A stretch of 64,000 nt of DNA from Procambarus clarkii (taxonomy: Eukaryota > Arthropoda > Malacostraca > Decapoda > Cambaridae): contig NC_091158.1 in NCBI RefSeq assembly GCF_040958095.1, positions 40,800,002 to 40,864,001 on the forward strand, written 5' to 3'. Positions 11,001 through 24,508 of the stretch are shown one piece after another; positions within the stretch are counted from its first letter, which is position 1; the number at the start of each line of letters is the position of its first letter. The notes below the pieces were generated by a model. The model saw nothing but the letters and a program-made list of their open reading frames with translations, was not told where the DNA came from and made no database searches. The translations under genes and the position numbers were made by a program.

Positions 11001-14000
11001 GTGAGTATAGTGGTGGTGGTGAAGGTGAGTTAGGTGAGTATAGTGGTGGTGCCTGAAGGTGGGTTAGGTGAGTATAGTGGTGGTGCTGAAGGTGGGTTAG
11101 GTGAGTATAGTGGTGGTGTTGAAGGTGGGTTAGGTGAGTATAGTGGAGGTGTTGAAGGTGGGTTAGGTGAGTATAGTGGTGGTGTTGAAGGTGGGTTAGG
11201 TGAGTATAGTGGTGGTGTTGAAGGTGAGTTAGGTGAGTATAGTGGTGGTGCCTGAAGGTGGGTTAGGTGAGTATAGTGGTGGTGCTTGAAGGTGGGTTAG
11301 GTGAGTATAGTGGTGGTGTTGAAGGTGGGTTAGGTGAGTATAGTGGAGGTGTTGAAGGTGGGTTAGGTGAGTATAGTGGTGGTGTTGAAGGTGGGTTAGG
11401 TGAGTATAGTGGTGGTGTTGAAGGTGGGTAAGGTGAGTATAGTGGTGGTGTTGAAGGTGAATTAGGTGAGTATAGTGGTAGTGCCTGAAGGTGGGTTAGG
11501 TGAGTATAGTGGAGGTGTTGAAGGTGGGTTAGGTGAGTATAGTGGAGGTGTTGAAGGTTGATTAGGTGAGTATAGTGGTGGTGTTGAAGGTGGGTTAGGT
11601 GAGTATAGTGGTGGTGTTGAAGGTGAGTTAGGTGAGTATAGTGGTGGTGCCTGAAGGTGGGTTAGGTGAGTATAGTGGTGGTGCCTGAAGGTGGGTTAGG
11701 TGAGTATAGTGGTGGTGCTTGAAGGTGGGTTAGGTGAGTATAGTGGTGGTGGTGTTGAAGGTGGGTTAGGTGAGTATAGTGGAGGTGTTGAAGGTGGGTT
11801 AGGTGAGTATAGTGTTGGTGTTGAAGGTGGGTTAGGTGAGTATAGTGGTGGTGTTGAAGGTGGGTTAGGTGAGTATAGTGGTGGTGTTGAAGGTGAGTTA
11901 GGTGAGTATAGTGGTAGTGCCTGAAGGTGGGTTAGGTGAGTATAGTGGTGGTGCCTGAAGGTGGGTTAGGTGAGTATAGTGGTGGTGTTGAAGGTGGGTT
12001 AGGTGAGTATAGTGGTGGTGTTGAAGGTGGGTTAGGTGAGTATAGTGGTGGTGTTGAAGGTGGGTTAGGTGAGTATAGTGGTGGTGCTTGAAGGTGGGTT
12101 AGGTGAGTATAGTGGTGGTGTTGAAGGTGGGTTAGGTGAGTATAGTGGTGGTGTTGAAGGTGGGTTAGGTGAGTATAGTGGAGGTGTTGAAGGTGGGTTA
12201 GGTGAGTATAGTGGTGGTGTTGAAGGTGGGTTAGGTGAGTATAGTGGTGGTATTGAAGGTGAGTTAGGTGAGTATAGTGGTGGTGCCTGAAGGTGGGTTA
12301 GGTGAGTATAGTGGTGGTGCCTGAAGGTGGGTTAGGTGAGTATAGTGGTGGTGCTTGAAGGTGGGTTAGGTGAGTATAGTGGTGGTGCTTGAAGGTGGGT
12401 TAGGTGAGTATAGTGGTGGTGTTGAAGGTGGGTTAGGTGAGTATAGTGGTGGTGTTGAAGGTGGGTTAGGTGAGTATAGTGGAGGTGTTGAAGGTGGGTT
12501 AGGTGAGTATAGTGGTGGTGTTGAAGGTGAGTTAGGTGAGTATAGTGGTGGTGCCTGAAGGTGGGTTAGGTGAGTATAGTGGTGGTGCTTGAAGGTGGGT
12601 TAGGTGAGTATAGTGGTGGTGTTGAAGGTGGGTTAGGTGAGTATAGTGGAGGTGTTGAAGGTGGGTTAGGTGAGTATAGTGGTGGTGTTGAAGGTGGGTT
12701 AGGTGAGTATAGTGGTGGTGTTGAAGGTGGGTAAGGTGAGTATAGTGGTGGTGTTGAAGGTGAATTAGGTGAGTATAGTGGTAGTGCCTGAAGGTGGGTT
12801 AGGTGAGTATAGTGGAGGTGTTGAAGGTGGGTTAGGTGAGTATAGTGGAGGTGTTGAAGGTTGATTAGGTGAGTATAGTGGTGGTGTTGAAGGTGGGTTA
12901 GGTGAGTATAGTGGTGGTGTTGAAGGTGAGTTAGGTGAGTATAGTGGTGGTGCCTGAAGGTGGGTTAGGTGAGTATAGTGGTGGTGCCTGAAGGTGGGTT
13001 AGGTGAGTATAGTGGTGGTGCTTGAAGGTGGGTTAGGTGAGTATAGTGGTGGTGGTGTTGAAGGTGGGTTAGGTGAGTATAGTGGAGGTGTTGAAGGTGG
13101 GTTAGGTGAGTATAGTGTTGGTGTTGAAGGTGGGTTAGGTGAGTATAGTGGTGGTGTTGAAGGTGGGTTAGGTGAGTATAGTGGTGGTGTTGAAGGTGAG
13201 TTAGGTGAGTATAGTGGTAGTGCCTGAAGGTGGGTTAGGTGAGTATAGTGGTGGTGCCTGAAGGTGGGTTAGGTGAGTATAGTGGTGGTGTTGAAGGTGG
13301 GTTAGGTGAGTATAGTGGTGGTGTTGAAGGTGGGTTAGGTGAGTATAGTGGTGGTGTTGAAGGTGGGTTAGGTGAGTATAGTGGTGGTGCTTGAAGGTGG
13401 GTTAGGTGAGTATAGTGGTGGTGTTGAAGGTGGGTTAGGTGAGTATAGTGGTGGTGTTGAAGGTGGGTTAGGTGAGTATAGTGGAGGTGTTGAAGGTGGG
13501 TTAGGTGAGTATAGTGGTGGTGTTGAAGGTGGGTTAGGTGAGTATAGTGGTGGTATTGAAGGTGAGTTAGGTGAGTATAGTGGTGGTGCCTGAAGGTGGG
13601 TTAGGTGAGTATAGTGGTGGTGCCTGAAGGTGGGTTAGGTGAGTATAGTGGTGGTGCTTGAAGGTGGGTTAGGTGAGTATAGTGGTGGTGCTTGAAGGTG
13701 GGTTAGGTGAGTATAGTGGTGGTGTTGAAGGTGGGTTAGGTGAGTATAGTGGTGGTGTTGAAGGTGGGTTAGGTGAGTATAGTGGAGGTGTTGAAGGTGG
13801 GTTAGGTGAGTATAGTGGTGGTGTTGAAGGTGAGTTAGGTGAGTATAGTGGTGGTGTTGAAGGTGGGTTAGGTGAGTATAGTGGTGGTGTTGAAGGTGAG
13901 TTAGGTGAGTATAGTGGTGGTGCCTGAAGGTGGGTTAGGTGAGTATAGTGGTGGTGCCTGAAGGTGGGTTAGGTGAGTATAGTGGTGGTGCTTGAAGGTG

Positions 14001-14096
14001 GGTTAGGTGAGTATAGTGGTGGTGCTTGAAGGTGGGTTAGGTGAGTATAGTGGTGGTGTTGAAGGTGGGTTAGGTGAGTATAGTGGTGGTGCTTGT
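10981..14096 (+). repeat. 33/34 bp minisatellite of exon-end plus splice donor units
   Basis: About 93 tandem units. Each unit contains GAAGGTGGGTTAG (the end of exon B) joined to GTGAGTATAGTGG (the start of the intron), so each repeats a 5' splice site of consensus quality. Units ending GGTGTTGAA are 33 bp and stay in frame (GEYSGGVEGGL); units with GGTGCTTGAA or GGTGCCTGAA are 34 bp and break the frame. Variants include TTGATTAG, GGGTAAG and AGTGTTGG. A ~1,303 bp higher-order duplication is visible: 11700, 12069 and 12370 recur at 13003, 13372 and 13673. Confidence 0.9.
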
Positions 14097-14099
14097 GTA

Positions 14100-14751
14100 A
14101 CGGGGGCGGGATAGCTCTCTTTTGTCCATTATCCCGTCCTTAGTATACTTTTCTAGAGTTCCCACTGCATCCTCTCTAGTTTACCACCATGTAACCTAGG
14201 AATTTGATTACTTAGGTGCTACACCCACAAGGCATTGTACCTGATCGGCTACCCGCAACTGTAGAGAACTCTAGAACATTTCACTGCCACGAACATTTAA
14301 GAGAAACGAAAGGAAAGAAATGACTAATGAAGTAATGAGTGCGAATTTGGGGTGAGGGAGGAAGAGAGGAGGGAGGAGTAGGTAAGAGGAGCAAGGAGTG
14401 TCGTCATGTGAAAGGGAAAGTGGGAGAGAGGGGAAGGAAGAGGAGAGGGAATTGGAAGTGAGTAGGAAAGGTAGAAGTTTAAATAGGTAGAAGTAGCAGT
14501 AGAAATTGAAAGCCTTGCCACCATAGACTTCAGAATGCACCATGAAGGTTCGAAACGTTGTGCAATTTTAAAATAAAAGTAATACACCCTTCTGTTATTC
14601 AATTCTTTTCTTCGCCATTTAAACATCATTACTTTTGGTGAACTTCTCTTCCAGCTGAACCCTGATGCAAGAGCATGAGTAAGAGGGGATGGAAGTCCTA
14701 AATCAGAAAATATTATATATGGAATATGCTGTCATATTCAATGCGACATGT

Positions 14752-14756
<5 letters not shown>
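14100..14756. other. Mostly unique DNA
   Basis: A purine-rich tract covers about 14340-14470. GGTTCGAAACGTTGTGC followed by AATAAA near 14548-14575 looks like the end of another retroelement, possibly PLE-like, but I could not delimit it. Confidence 0.35.

Positions 14757-14829
<73 letters not shown>
14757..14829. repeat. (TA)n left of PLE-A
   Basis: About 36 TA units abutting the 3' terminus of the left PLE-A arm. Confidence 0.95.
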
Positions 14830-14832
<3 letters not shown>

Positions 14833-14994
14833 TATATTTTGGTAGCAGTCTTTCCTGTAGACATATATTATTAAATATGACCGAAAAAGTAAGATTAATA
14901 ATTCTAACACGAATTTTCTCAATCTTTCGTACATTACGCTTCACTGTTGGAGGTAAATCAAAAATCACTTCTCCAAAATTCATTTTTATTTCTA

Positions 14995-15045
14995 GTCTGA
15001 CGCGACACGGGCGCGTTTCGTAAAACTTATTACATTTTCAAAGAC
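14995..15045 (-). ncRNA. Hammerhead-ribozyme-like motif (PLE-A left)
   Basis: Reverse strand: AGTCT/AGACT closing stem, core UUGAAAAU in place of CUGANGA, stem GUAA/UUAC, GAAA, stem CGCG/CGCG, then UC before AGAC. Same sequence as at 16278-16330. Confidence 0.5.
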
Positions 15046-15247
15046 TTCACAAATACACAACTGATTAGAACTTACGTATCTCTGCTATTATATCTACATT
15101 TGAGTGAGGTGGGAGGGATGATGTGGCATATAGTGACGTGGCATTAACACAAGACAGAACATGAGGGGATATTAATAGGGTATTAAAAGTATCAACACAA
15201 GACAGAACAGAAACAATGGGTATTGAATAGAAGTGTTTGTAGAAAGC

Positions 15248-15643
15248 CTATTGGTCCATATTTCTTGATGCTTCTATATTGGAGCGGAGTCTTGAGGTGG
15301 GTAGAATATAGTTGTGCAATAATTGGCTGTTGATTGCTGGTGTTGACTTCTTGATGTGTAGTGCCTCGCAAACGTCAAGCCGCCTGCTATCGCTGTATCT
15401 ATCGATGATTTCTGTGTTGTTTACTAGGATTTCTCTGGCGATGGTTTGGTTATGGGAAGAGATTATATGTTCCTTAATGGAGCCCTGTTGCTTATGCATC
15501 GTTAAACGCCTAGAAAGAGATGTTGTTGTCTTGCCTATATACTGGGTTTTTTGGAGCTTACAGTCCCCAAGTGGGCATTTGAAGGCATAGACGACGTTAG
15601 TCTCTTTTAAAGCGTTCTGTTTTGTGTCTGGAGAGTTTCTCAT
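15248..15643 (-). pseudogene. PLE-A left: GIY-YIG endonuclease fragment
   Basis: 131 codons from MRNSPDTKQNALKE to the stop after NMDQ. It holds the GIY-YIG domain (NVVYAFKCPLGDCKLQKTQ, then YIGKTTTSLSRRLTMH), which nicks target DNA in EN-positive Penelope elements. The reverse transcriptase is missing because the copy is 5'-truncated. The reading frame itself is intact. Confidence 0.8.
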
Positions 15644-15644
15644 G

Positions 15645-16076
15645 ATTTACTATAAAACCAGAAAAACGGCCAGCCTACTCATGAGAAACTCTCCAGACAC
15701 AAAACAGAACGCTTTAAAAGAGACTAACGTCGTCTATGCCTTCAAATGCCCACTTGGGGACTGTAAGCTCCAAAAAACCCAGTATATAGGCAAGACAACA
15801 ACATCTCTTTCTAGGCGTTTAACGATGCATAAGCAACAGGGCTCCATTAAGGAACATATAATCTCTTCCCATAACCAAACCATCGCCAGAGAAATCCTAG
15901 TAAACAACACAGAAATCATCGATAGATACAGCGATAGCAGGCGGCTTGACGTTTGCGAGGCACTACACATCAAGAAGTCAACACCAGCAATCAACAGCCA
16001 ATTATTGCACAACTATATTCTACCCACCTCAAGACTCCGCTCCAATATAGAAGCATCAAGAAATATGGACCAATAG
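15645..16076 (+). pseudogene. PLE-A right: GIY-YIG endonuclease fragment
   Basis: Codes for the same GIY-YIG region as 15248-15643, with identical protein over 131 residues preceded by FTIKPEKRPAYS-type PLE sequence (YYKTRKTASLLMRNS). The stop is after NMDQ at 16074-16076. No RT is present. Confidence 0.8.
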
Positions 16077-16277
16077 GCTTTCTACAAACACTTCTATTCA
16101 ATACCCATTGTTTCTGTTCTGTCTTGTGTTGATACTTTTAATACCCTATTAATATCCCCTCATGTTCTGTCTTGTGTTAATGCCACGTCACTATATGCCA
16201 CATCATCCCTCCCACCTCACTCAAATGTAGATATAATAGCAGAGATACGTAAGTTCTAATCAGTTGTGTATTTGTGA

Positions 16278-16330
16278 AGTCTTTGAAAATGTAATAAGTT
16301 TTACGAAACGCGCCCGTGTCGCGTCAGACT
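16278..16330 (+). ncRNA. Hammerhead-ribozyme-like motif (PLE-A right)
   Basis: In order: helix I AGTCT (16278-16282) pairing with AGACT (16326-16330); core TTGAAAAT (16283-16290); helix II GTAA (16291-16294) with TTAC (16301-16304); GAAA (16305-16308); helix III CGCG (16309-16312) with CGCG (16320-16323); then TC at 16324-16325, the expected cleavage position after a GUC triplet. This is type I topology. The core differs from CUGANGA at positions 3 (U) and 8 (A), which could still pair with each other, and there is one extra U. PLE terminal regions are known to carry hammerheads; activity here is unproven. Confidence 0.55.
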
Positions 16331-16451
16331 AGAAATAAAAATGAATTTTGGAGAAGTGATTTTTGATTTACCTCCAACAGTGAAGCGTAATGTACGAAAG
16401 ATTGAGAAAATTCGTGTTAGAATTATTAATCTTACTTTTTCGGTCATATTT

Positions 16452-17572
<1,121 letters not shown>

Positions 17573-17694
17573 AAATATGACCGAAAAAGTAAGATTAATA
17601 GTTCTAAAACGAATTTTCTCAATCTTTCGTACATTTCTTTTCACTGTTGGAGGTAAATCAAAAATCAATTCTCCAAAATTCATTTTTATTTCTA

Positions 17695-17745
17695 GTCTGA
17701 CGCAACACGAGCGCGTTTCGTAAAACTTATTACATTTTCAAAGAC
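17695..17745 (-). ncRNA. Hammerhead-ribozyme-like motif (PLE-B left)
   Basis: Same fold as at 16278-16330. Helix III is CGCG with UGCG, so one G-C pair has become a G-U wobble and the stem is kept. Confidence 0.5.
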
Positions 17746-17958
17746 TTTACTTTACAAATACACAACTGAATAGAACTTACGCATCTCCGATTTTATATCT
17801 ACATTTTAGTGAGGTGGGTGGGGTGAGGTGGCATTAATAGGGTATTAATTTCATCAACACAAGACAGAACAAGAGGTGGCATTAATAGGGTATTAATTTC
17901 ATCAACACAAGACAGAACACGAAACAATGGGTATTGAATAGAAGTGTTTGTAGAAAGC

Positions 17959-19820
17959 CTATTGGTCCATTTTTCTTGATGCTTCTATATTGGAGCGGAG
18001 TCTTGAGGTGGGTAGAATATAGTTGTGCATTAATTGGCTGTTGATTGCTGGTGTTGACTTCTTGATGTGTAGTGCCTCGCAAACGTCAAGCCGCCTGCTA
18101 TCGCTGTATCTATCGATGATTTCTGTGTTGTTTACTAGGATTTCTCTGGCGATGGTTTGGTTGTGGGAAGAGATTATATGTTCCTTAATGGAGCCCTGTT
18201 GCTTATGCATCGTTAAACGCCTAGAAAGAGATGTTGTTGTCTTGCCTATATACTGGGTTTTTTGGAGCTTACAGTCCCCAAGAGGGCATTTGAAGGCATA
18301 GACGACGTTAGTCTCTTTTAAAGCGTTCTGTTTTGTGTCTGGAGAGTTTCTCATGAGTAGGCTGGCCGTTTTTCTGGTTTTATAGTAAATCGTCAGTTGT
18401 ATCCTCTGGTTTTTGTCTGTAGGGATAACGTTTCTATTAACAATATCTTTCAGGACCCTTTCCTCCGTTTTATGAGCTGTGGAAAAGAAGTTCCTGTAAA
18501 ATAGTCTAATAGGGGGTATAGGTGTTGTGTTAGTTGTCTCTTCAGAGGTTGCATGGCGTTTCACTTTCCTTCTTATGATGTCTTCGATGAAACCATTGGA
18601 GAAGCCGTTGTTGACTAGGACCTGCCTTACCCTACAGAGTTCTTCGTCGACTTGCTTCCATTCTGAGCTGTGGCTGAGAGCACGGTCGACATTTGCGTTA
18701 ACAACACTCCTCTTGTACCTGTCTGGGCAGTCGCTGTTGGCATTTAGGCACATTCCTATGTTCGTTTCCTTAGTGTAGACTGCAGTGTGGAAACCTCCGC
18801 TCTTTTCCATGACTGTTACATCTAGAAAGGGCAGCTTCCCATCCTTTCCATCTCGTAAGTGAAACGCAGCACGGAACTCTGCTCAAATGCCTCCTTCAGC
18901 TCCTGCAGATGTCTGACATCAGGTACCTGTGTAAAAATGTCGTCAACATACCTGCAGTATATTGCCGGTTTCAAGTTCATGTCGACTAAGACTTTTCGCT
19001 CGATGGTGCCCATGTAGAAGTTTGCAAACAGGACACCTAGGGGAGAACCCATGGCGACCCCATCTACTTGCTTATACATGTGCCCATCCGGGCTCAAGAA
19101 GGGTGCCTCTTTAGTACAAGCTTGGAATAGTTTCCTCAGAATATTTTCTGGTATGTCAAGAGGAGTACAGGCTGGATCCCGATACACTCTGTCGGCTATC
19201 ATCCCGATTGTCTCGTCCACAGGTACGTTGGTGAACAGTGATTCTACGTCCAACGAGGCTCTTATCCCTGTGGCCCATGTGCCCCGCAGTAAGTCAACAA
19301 ATTCCTTTGGAGACTTCAGGCTGAAGGCGCAGGGAACATAAGGAGTCAGCAGGCCGTTGAGTCGCTTCGCCAGTCTGTACGTGGGTGTGGGTATCTGGCT
19401 AATGATTGGCCGAAGTGGGTTTCCAGGCTTGTGTGTCTTGACATTTCCATACGCATATCCAGGTTTATATTCCCCAATGATCTTTGGCAGGTGGAGTCCG
19501 GATTTCTTGGCGTTCACAGTTTCGATCAGTTTGTTGACCTTTGCTTTTAATTCGGCTGTAGTGTCCTTCGTTACCCTTTGGAACTTAGTTTGGTCAGAGA
19601 GTATGATGTTCATTTTCGCCAGATATTCGTCTTTTTTAAGAATGACATATATTGGCGACTTGTCACCTCTCCTGACAACTATCTCCTTGTTCTCACGAAG
19701 GCTTTTAGCTGCCGCTTTGAGCTCGGGGGACAGTATGGTGCTTCTGTAATTGCCTCGATTCTTTCCTCCTTCTGCAATAAGTTCTGCTTGTAAGGTATCT
19801 TTGGTAGTGACCTTCTTCAA
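17959..19820 (-). pseudogene. PLE-B reverse transcriptase and GIY-YIG protein, one frameshift
   Basis: Enzyme that reverse-transcribes the element RNA and nicks DNA through its GIY-YIG domain. The first part (19820 down to ~18843) has the RT: motif A SLDVESLFTNVPV, motif B VDGVAMGSPLGVLFANF, motif C YCRYVDDIF. The second part (18810-17959) continues with SGGFHTAVYTKETN and ends in the GIY-YIG segment (VVYAFKCP, YIGKTTTSLSRRL). A single missing T near 18843 separates them; PLE-F has the extra T and reads through there. The N-terminus is cut at the head-to-head junction, so the ORF is probably incomplete. Family and domains are clear; this copy is inactive. Confidence 0.85.
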
Positions 19821-19822
19821 AT

Positions 19823-21171
<1,349 letters not shown>

Positions 21172-21201
21172 ATATATATAAATATATATATATATATATA
21201 T

Positions 21202-21610
21202 GTCGTACTTAGTAGCCAGAACGCACTTCTCGGCCAACTATGCAAGGCCCGATTTGGCTAGTAGGCCGAATGATTTTCCTTATTTTCAATAAATTGTTTC
21301 CAATTGGTTCATTTGAAATATAATAATTATATTATATTAAGAACATAAACTATTTATTTAGTTATGTTAGGTTACGTTAGGTTAAGATATGTTAGGTTAG
21401 ATTAGGTACGGTAGGTTAATTTCGGTCATATATCTACGTTAAATGTAACTCAAATTTCAAAAAATTAACTCTTGCATAATGAAATGGATAGCTTTATCAT
21501 TTCATATAAAAAAAATACAAAAATACATAAATTCAGGAAAACGTGGCTTATTAGGCAAATCAGACCTCGCATAGAAGGCCAAGTAATGCGTTCTGGCTAT
21601 TAGGTACAAC
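21202..21610 (+). mobile_element. Diverged palindromic MITE, copy 8
   Basis: Left terminus GTCGTACTTAGTAGCCAG and right terminus GGCTATTAGGTACAAC. The internal TTAGG runs are broken up and the right flank is not (TA)n, so this is the oldest copy. Confidence 0.7.
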
Positions 21611-22340
21611 ATTGTTTTACACAATGTTCCATTCGCATCAGAGCGGGTTTTTATATACATATTATATTGATATCACGTCTGTGCCGGAAAAAAACATGCT
21701 TTTTTGAAAAACTGTTTTTATGTGTTTTTCAAGTGAAAGAAATCTTCGAAACCTCTTTACCGATTGCTTTGAAATTTTGACACAAAGTTGCATTTGAATA
21801 GGCGCATGTTTTTATATTCTTACTATATTCATGCTTCACCTGTGACGGAAAAAAACATGTTTTTTTTTTATAAACAGCGCCAACTGTTGGACGTTAGAGC
21901 AACACACACTGCTATCTCCCAAAGTTCTTCACTGATTGCTTTGAATTTCTGATACAACGTTCCATTCGAATAGATGCGTCTTTTTATATACCTACTATAT
22001 AAATGCTACCCCTGTGACAAGTAAAAACATGTGTTTTTCAAAAACAGTGCCATCTGTTGCACATAATGGTAACATGCACGTTATAACAAATATGTCACGA
22101 ATTTCATTTCAATGTTTCCGATTGCATTGATAAATTTTATTTTCATAGATTTCGATTTATTTTATTTTTTATTGAATTATTATTTTTGTCAATGTGTGAC
22201 ATTGTGCTGGAATTGAGCTGTGTTGTTTACCATACCGTTCATTTCGTAAGTATAAGTAGAGATGCCACACCTATGACAGGTAAAACTATGCTTTCTTGTA
22301 AAACAGCGCCATCTGTTGCATGTAAAAGCAACACACATGC
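21611..22340. repeat. Degenerate ~170 bp tandem repeat
   Basis: Segments with CCTGTGAC...AAAAACATG, GCGCCATCTGTTG and TTCCATTCGAATAG-like motifs recur near 21625, 21790, 21960 and 22245. Units are strongly diverged. Confidence 0.5.
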
Positions 22341-22559
22341 TATTCTAGATATGTTCAGGTCCATTTCAATGTTTTTGATTGTAATCATATATTGAATTTT
22401 ATAGATTTTTTATTTATTTTCATTTTATTTAATTATTTTATATGAATTGCGTTGGAATTGAGCTGTGTTGTTTACCAGACCGTTCCTTTCGTGAGTATAA
22501 TTTATTTTTATATGTTCATTTTTCATTTCATTTTTAAACTGTTTTTCTTATGTTTCAGT

Positions 22560-22935
22560 GAGGGGAACATCGGATCCCTCTATGTTCCCAATTTTCTGAT
22601 GGGAACATCAGACCATTTGGGAAGGCATCAGATGAGGAAGTGGGGAATGGTGGGGATGACGAGGGGACAAGGGATGGGTTAATGGTGGGGAAGGACGAGG
22701 GGACAGGGAAGTTTGGGATAGTGTGGTCGAGGGGATTGGGGAATGGAGAATAGTGGGGAGGACAGAGGGACTGGGGAATGGTGGGAAGAAAGAGGGGATG
22801 GTGGCGTGGGGAATGCTGGGAAGGACGAGGGACGGTGGAGAGGGGAATGGTTAGGAGGCAGAGGAGACGGCTGAGGGGGAATGGTGAGGAGGGACTGGGT
22901 TACAGGGAAGGTTGCTGTGGCTCAGCACCACACAT
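22560..22935. repeat. G-rich degenerate minisatellite (first block)
   Basis: Loose ~30 bp units around GGGGAATGGTGGGGAGGAC and GAGGGGAC. The block ends GGTTGCTGTGGCTCAGCA, which also ends the block at 30618-30955. Confidence 0.65.
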
Positions 22936-23648
22936 GCGATGCTGAGCCTCAGCAATGCGTGGCCGGGAACTGCTATGGGAAAATCCTGGTGGTTTTTATT
23001 CCTTTTCTTTTATGAATAATTACATATTTACTTTATTTTTTAATTGACTTTAATATTATATTATTTTTATTAGTTTATTTTTCTTCTGAGTTAGTTCTTA
23101 GTTCTTAGTAAGTTAGTTAGTGGACTGTATAATCTGATTCAGCTGTTAGAACTTATCACACACAATTGGGGGGGACAATTTGTAGCTCAAACCACTTGGA
23201 GGTGGATCCCTCATAAACCGCAAATTGTTTACCTAGTCTTTGATATATAAATTATAAATCATACCACATATGGTGGTCTAATCTACTATTATTACAGAAA
23301 ATTAAATTGATAACTACTAATACTATGTCTACAGTATGAAACACAAAAGGGCCTTAGCTGCTACTGTTGGTGGGGCCTGCTATGGCTGTGTAATTGTAGC
23401 ATCAGAATTGGGTGTGGCCCTGTGCCTCAGAGTGCCAAGTAATGGCGGCTGTCTAGAGGCCTGCAAGACTTGTTGTACAGCAGGGTAACAAATTTGTATA
23501 ATTATGTTGGGAGCCAGCTTCCTGCTTCATTAACTTCCTCACAATTACCTGTTTGGGATGTAAGGAATTAATCATGGTTCTCTAAACATAGAAGTACAGG
23601 TTTGACATGGAATATGTGTGTGTGTATTGAGCTGAGTAAACGTACTTG
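22936..23648. other. AT-rich unique DNA, nothing recognised
   Basis: No gene or repeat terminus supported. Confidence 0.5.
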
Positions 23649-23798
23649 GTTGACCAGACCACACACTAGAAGTTGAAGGGACGAAGACGTTTCGGTACGT
23701 CCTGGACCATTCTCATTCTGGACAATCGACTTGAGAATGGTCCAGGACGGACCGAAACGTCTTCGTCCCTTCAACTTCTAGTGTGTGGTCTGGTCAAC
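23649..23798. repeat. 67 bp inverted repeat with 16 bp loop
   Basis: Arms 23649-23715 and 23732-23798 differ at one base. Each arm reads outward as GAATGGTCCAGGAC, then ACCGAAACGTCTTCGTC, then CCTTCAACTTCTAG. It resembles two head-to-head termini of a PLE-like element, like PLE-A to G, but of a different family. Confidence 0.75.
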
Positions 23799-24508
23799 AT
23801 ACTTCAGCCACGTAATTGTGACTCATCGCCTGCTTACTTGGTTGTGAGTTTTCTCATGCTAATAACCGGCCACCAATCTATATTAAATGATGCATTAATT
23901 AAAACAGAGTAAAAGGAAGTCGGATACTCAAGTGCTGCTGTTTGTAGCAGAGGTTTTGCTTTTGTAGATCTCTTGGGATAGAGTAAGTCTATCGTGCGAG
24001 ACTAGTATCACAACTCTCTCGGAAGCTAGCTGCCGGCGCCATAGCTAGCTGGCCGCACGCGGATTTGTTCCCGGAAAATCTCACGATTCTGAGCACCCAT
24101 CAGCTCAATTCATCGCGGTTTTGTAAGGAAGAATACATCACTTCTCCAAGACCCAGACAGTATCTTGTTTTGAAGGAAACAATTCCGATTTCGTCTACAA
24201 TTGACGGAGAAACAACGTTGTTGATTACCTGCTGTCCAGCTGACTGGTATTCTGCGTAACCCAGTACGCAGGTTACCCAAACTCTCGTACCCCACTTTTT
24301 TTTTTTTTTTGAGGACCATATTACTGACCAGGTCACTTAGAGTCCTACCCTGAAGGGCGAGGCGATATCCCGCAGGTATTGCCACAAGGGAGCACCTTAG
24401 AAGGTGTACTGACCCTGACCGGGAAAGGTAGACCAAACAGCTCATATAGGTGTTAGGTATCCCTGATTCCACCTGAGGGAATCATTCTACGACCTTTGTT
24501 GGAGGGGA

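Larger units (their letters stand above)
14830..15643 (-). mobile_element. Penelope-like element PLE-A, left (minus) arm
   Basis: A 5'-truncated PLE in minus orientation. It contains the GIY-YIG endonuclease end (15248-15643) and the 3' UTR with the hammerhead-like motif, and ends TTAGTATATTTTGGTAGC next to (TA)n. It is the near-perfect reverse complement of 15644-16454, so the two arms form a ~1.6 kb palindrome centred near 15643. Confidence 0.85.
17567..19822 (-). mobile_element. Penelope-like element PLE-B, long minus arm
   Basis: The longest PLE copy here: 3' terminus in (TA)n at 17567, hammerhead-like motif at 17695-17745, GIY-YIG end and reverse transcriptase. It meets a second, plus-strand copy head-to-head near 19822. 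Confidence 0.85.

Noticed and set aside
11034..13927. Many small MSIVVV...GEYSGG ORFs
   Set aside because: They are windows of the 33/34 bp minisatellite between 34 bp units, starting at an ATG created by GAGTATAGTGG in another frame; not separate genes.
14540..14590. Another hammerhead-like PLE end at GGTTCGAAACGTTGTGC
   Set aside because: GAAAC is present but no upstream core, helix II or downstream GUC could be traced.
15312..15590. Antisense ORFs (MCNNWLLIAGVDFL...) repeated at every PLE
   Set aside because: Shadow frames of the conserved GIY-YIG coding strand; they recur only because the element does.
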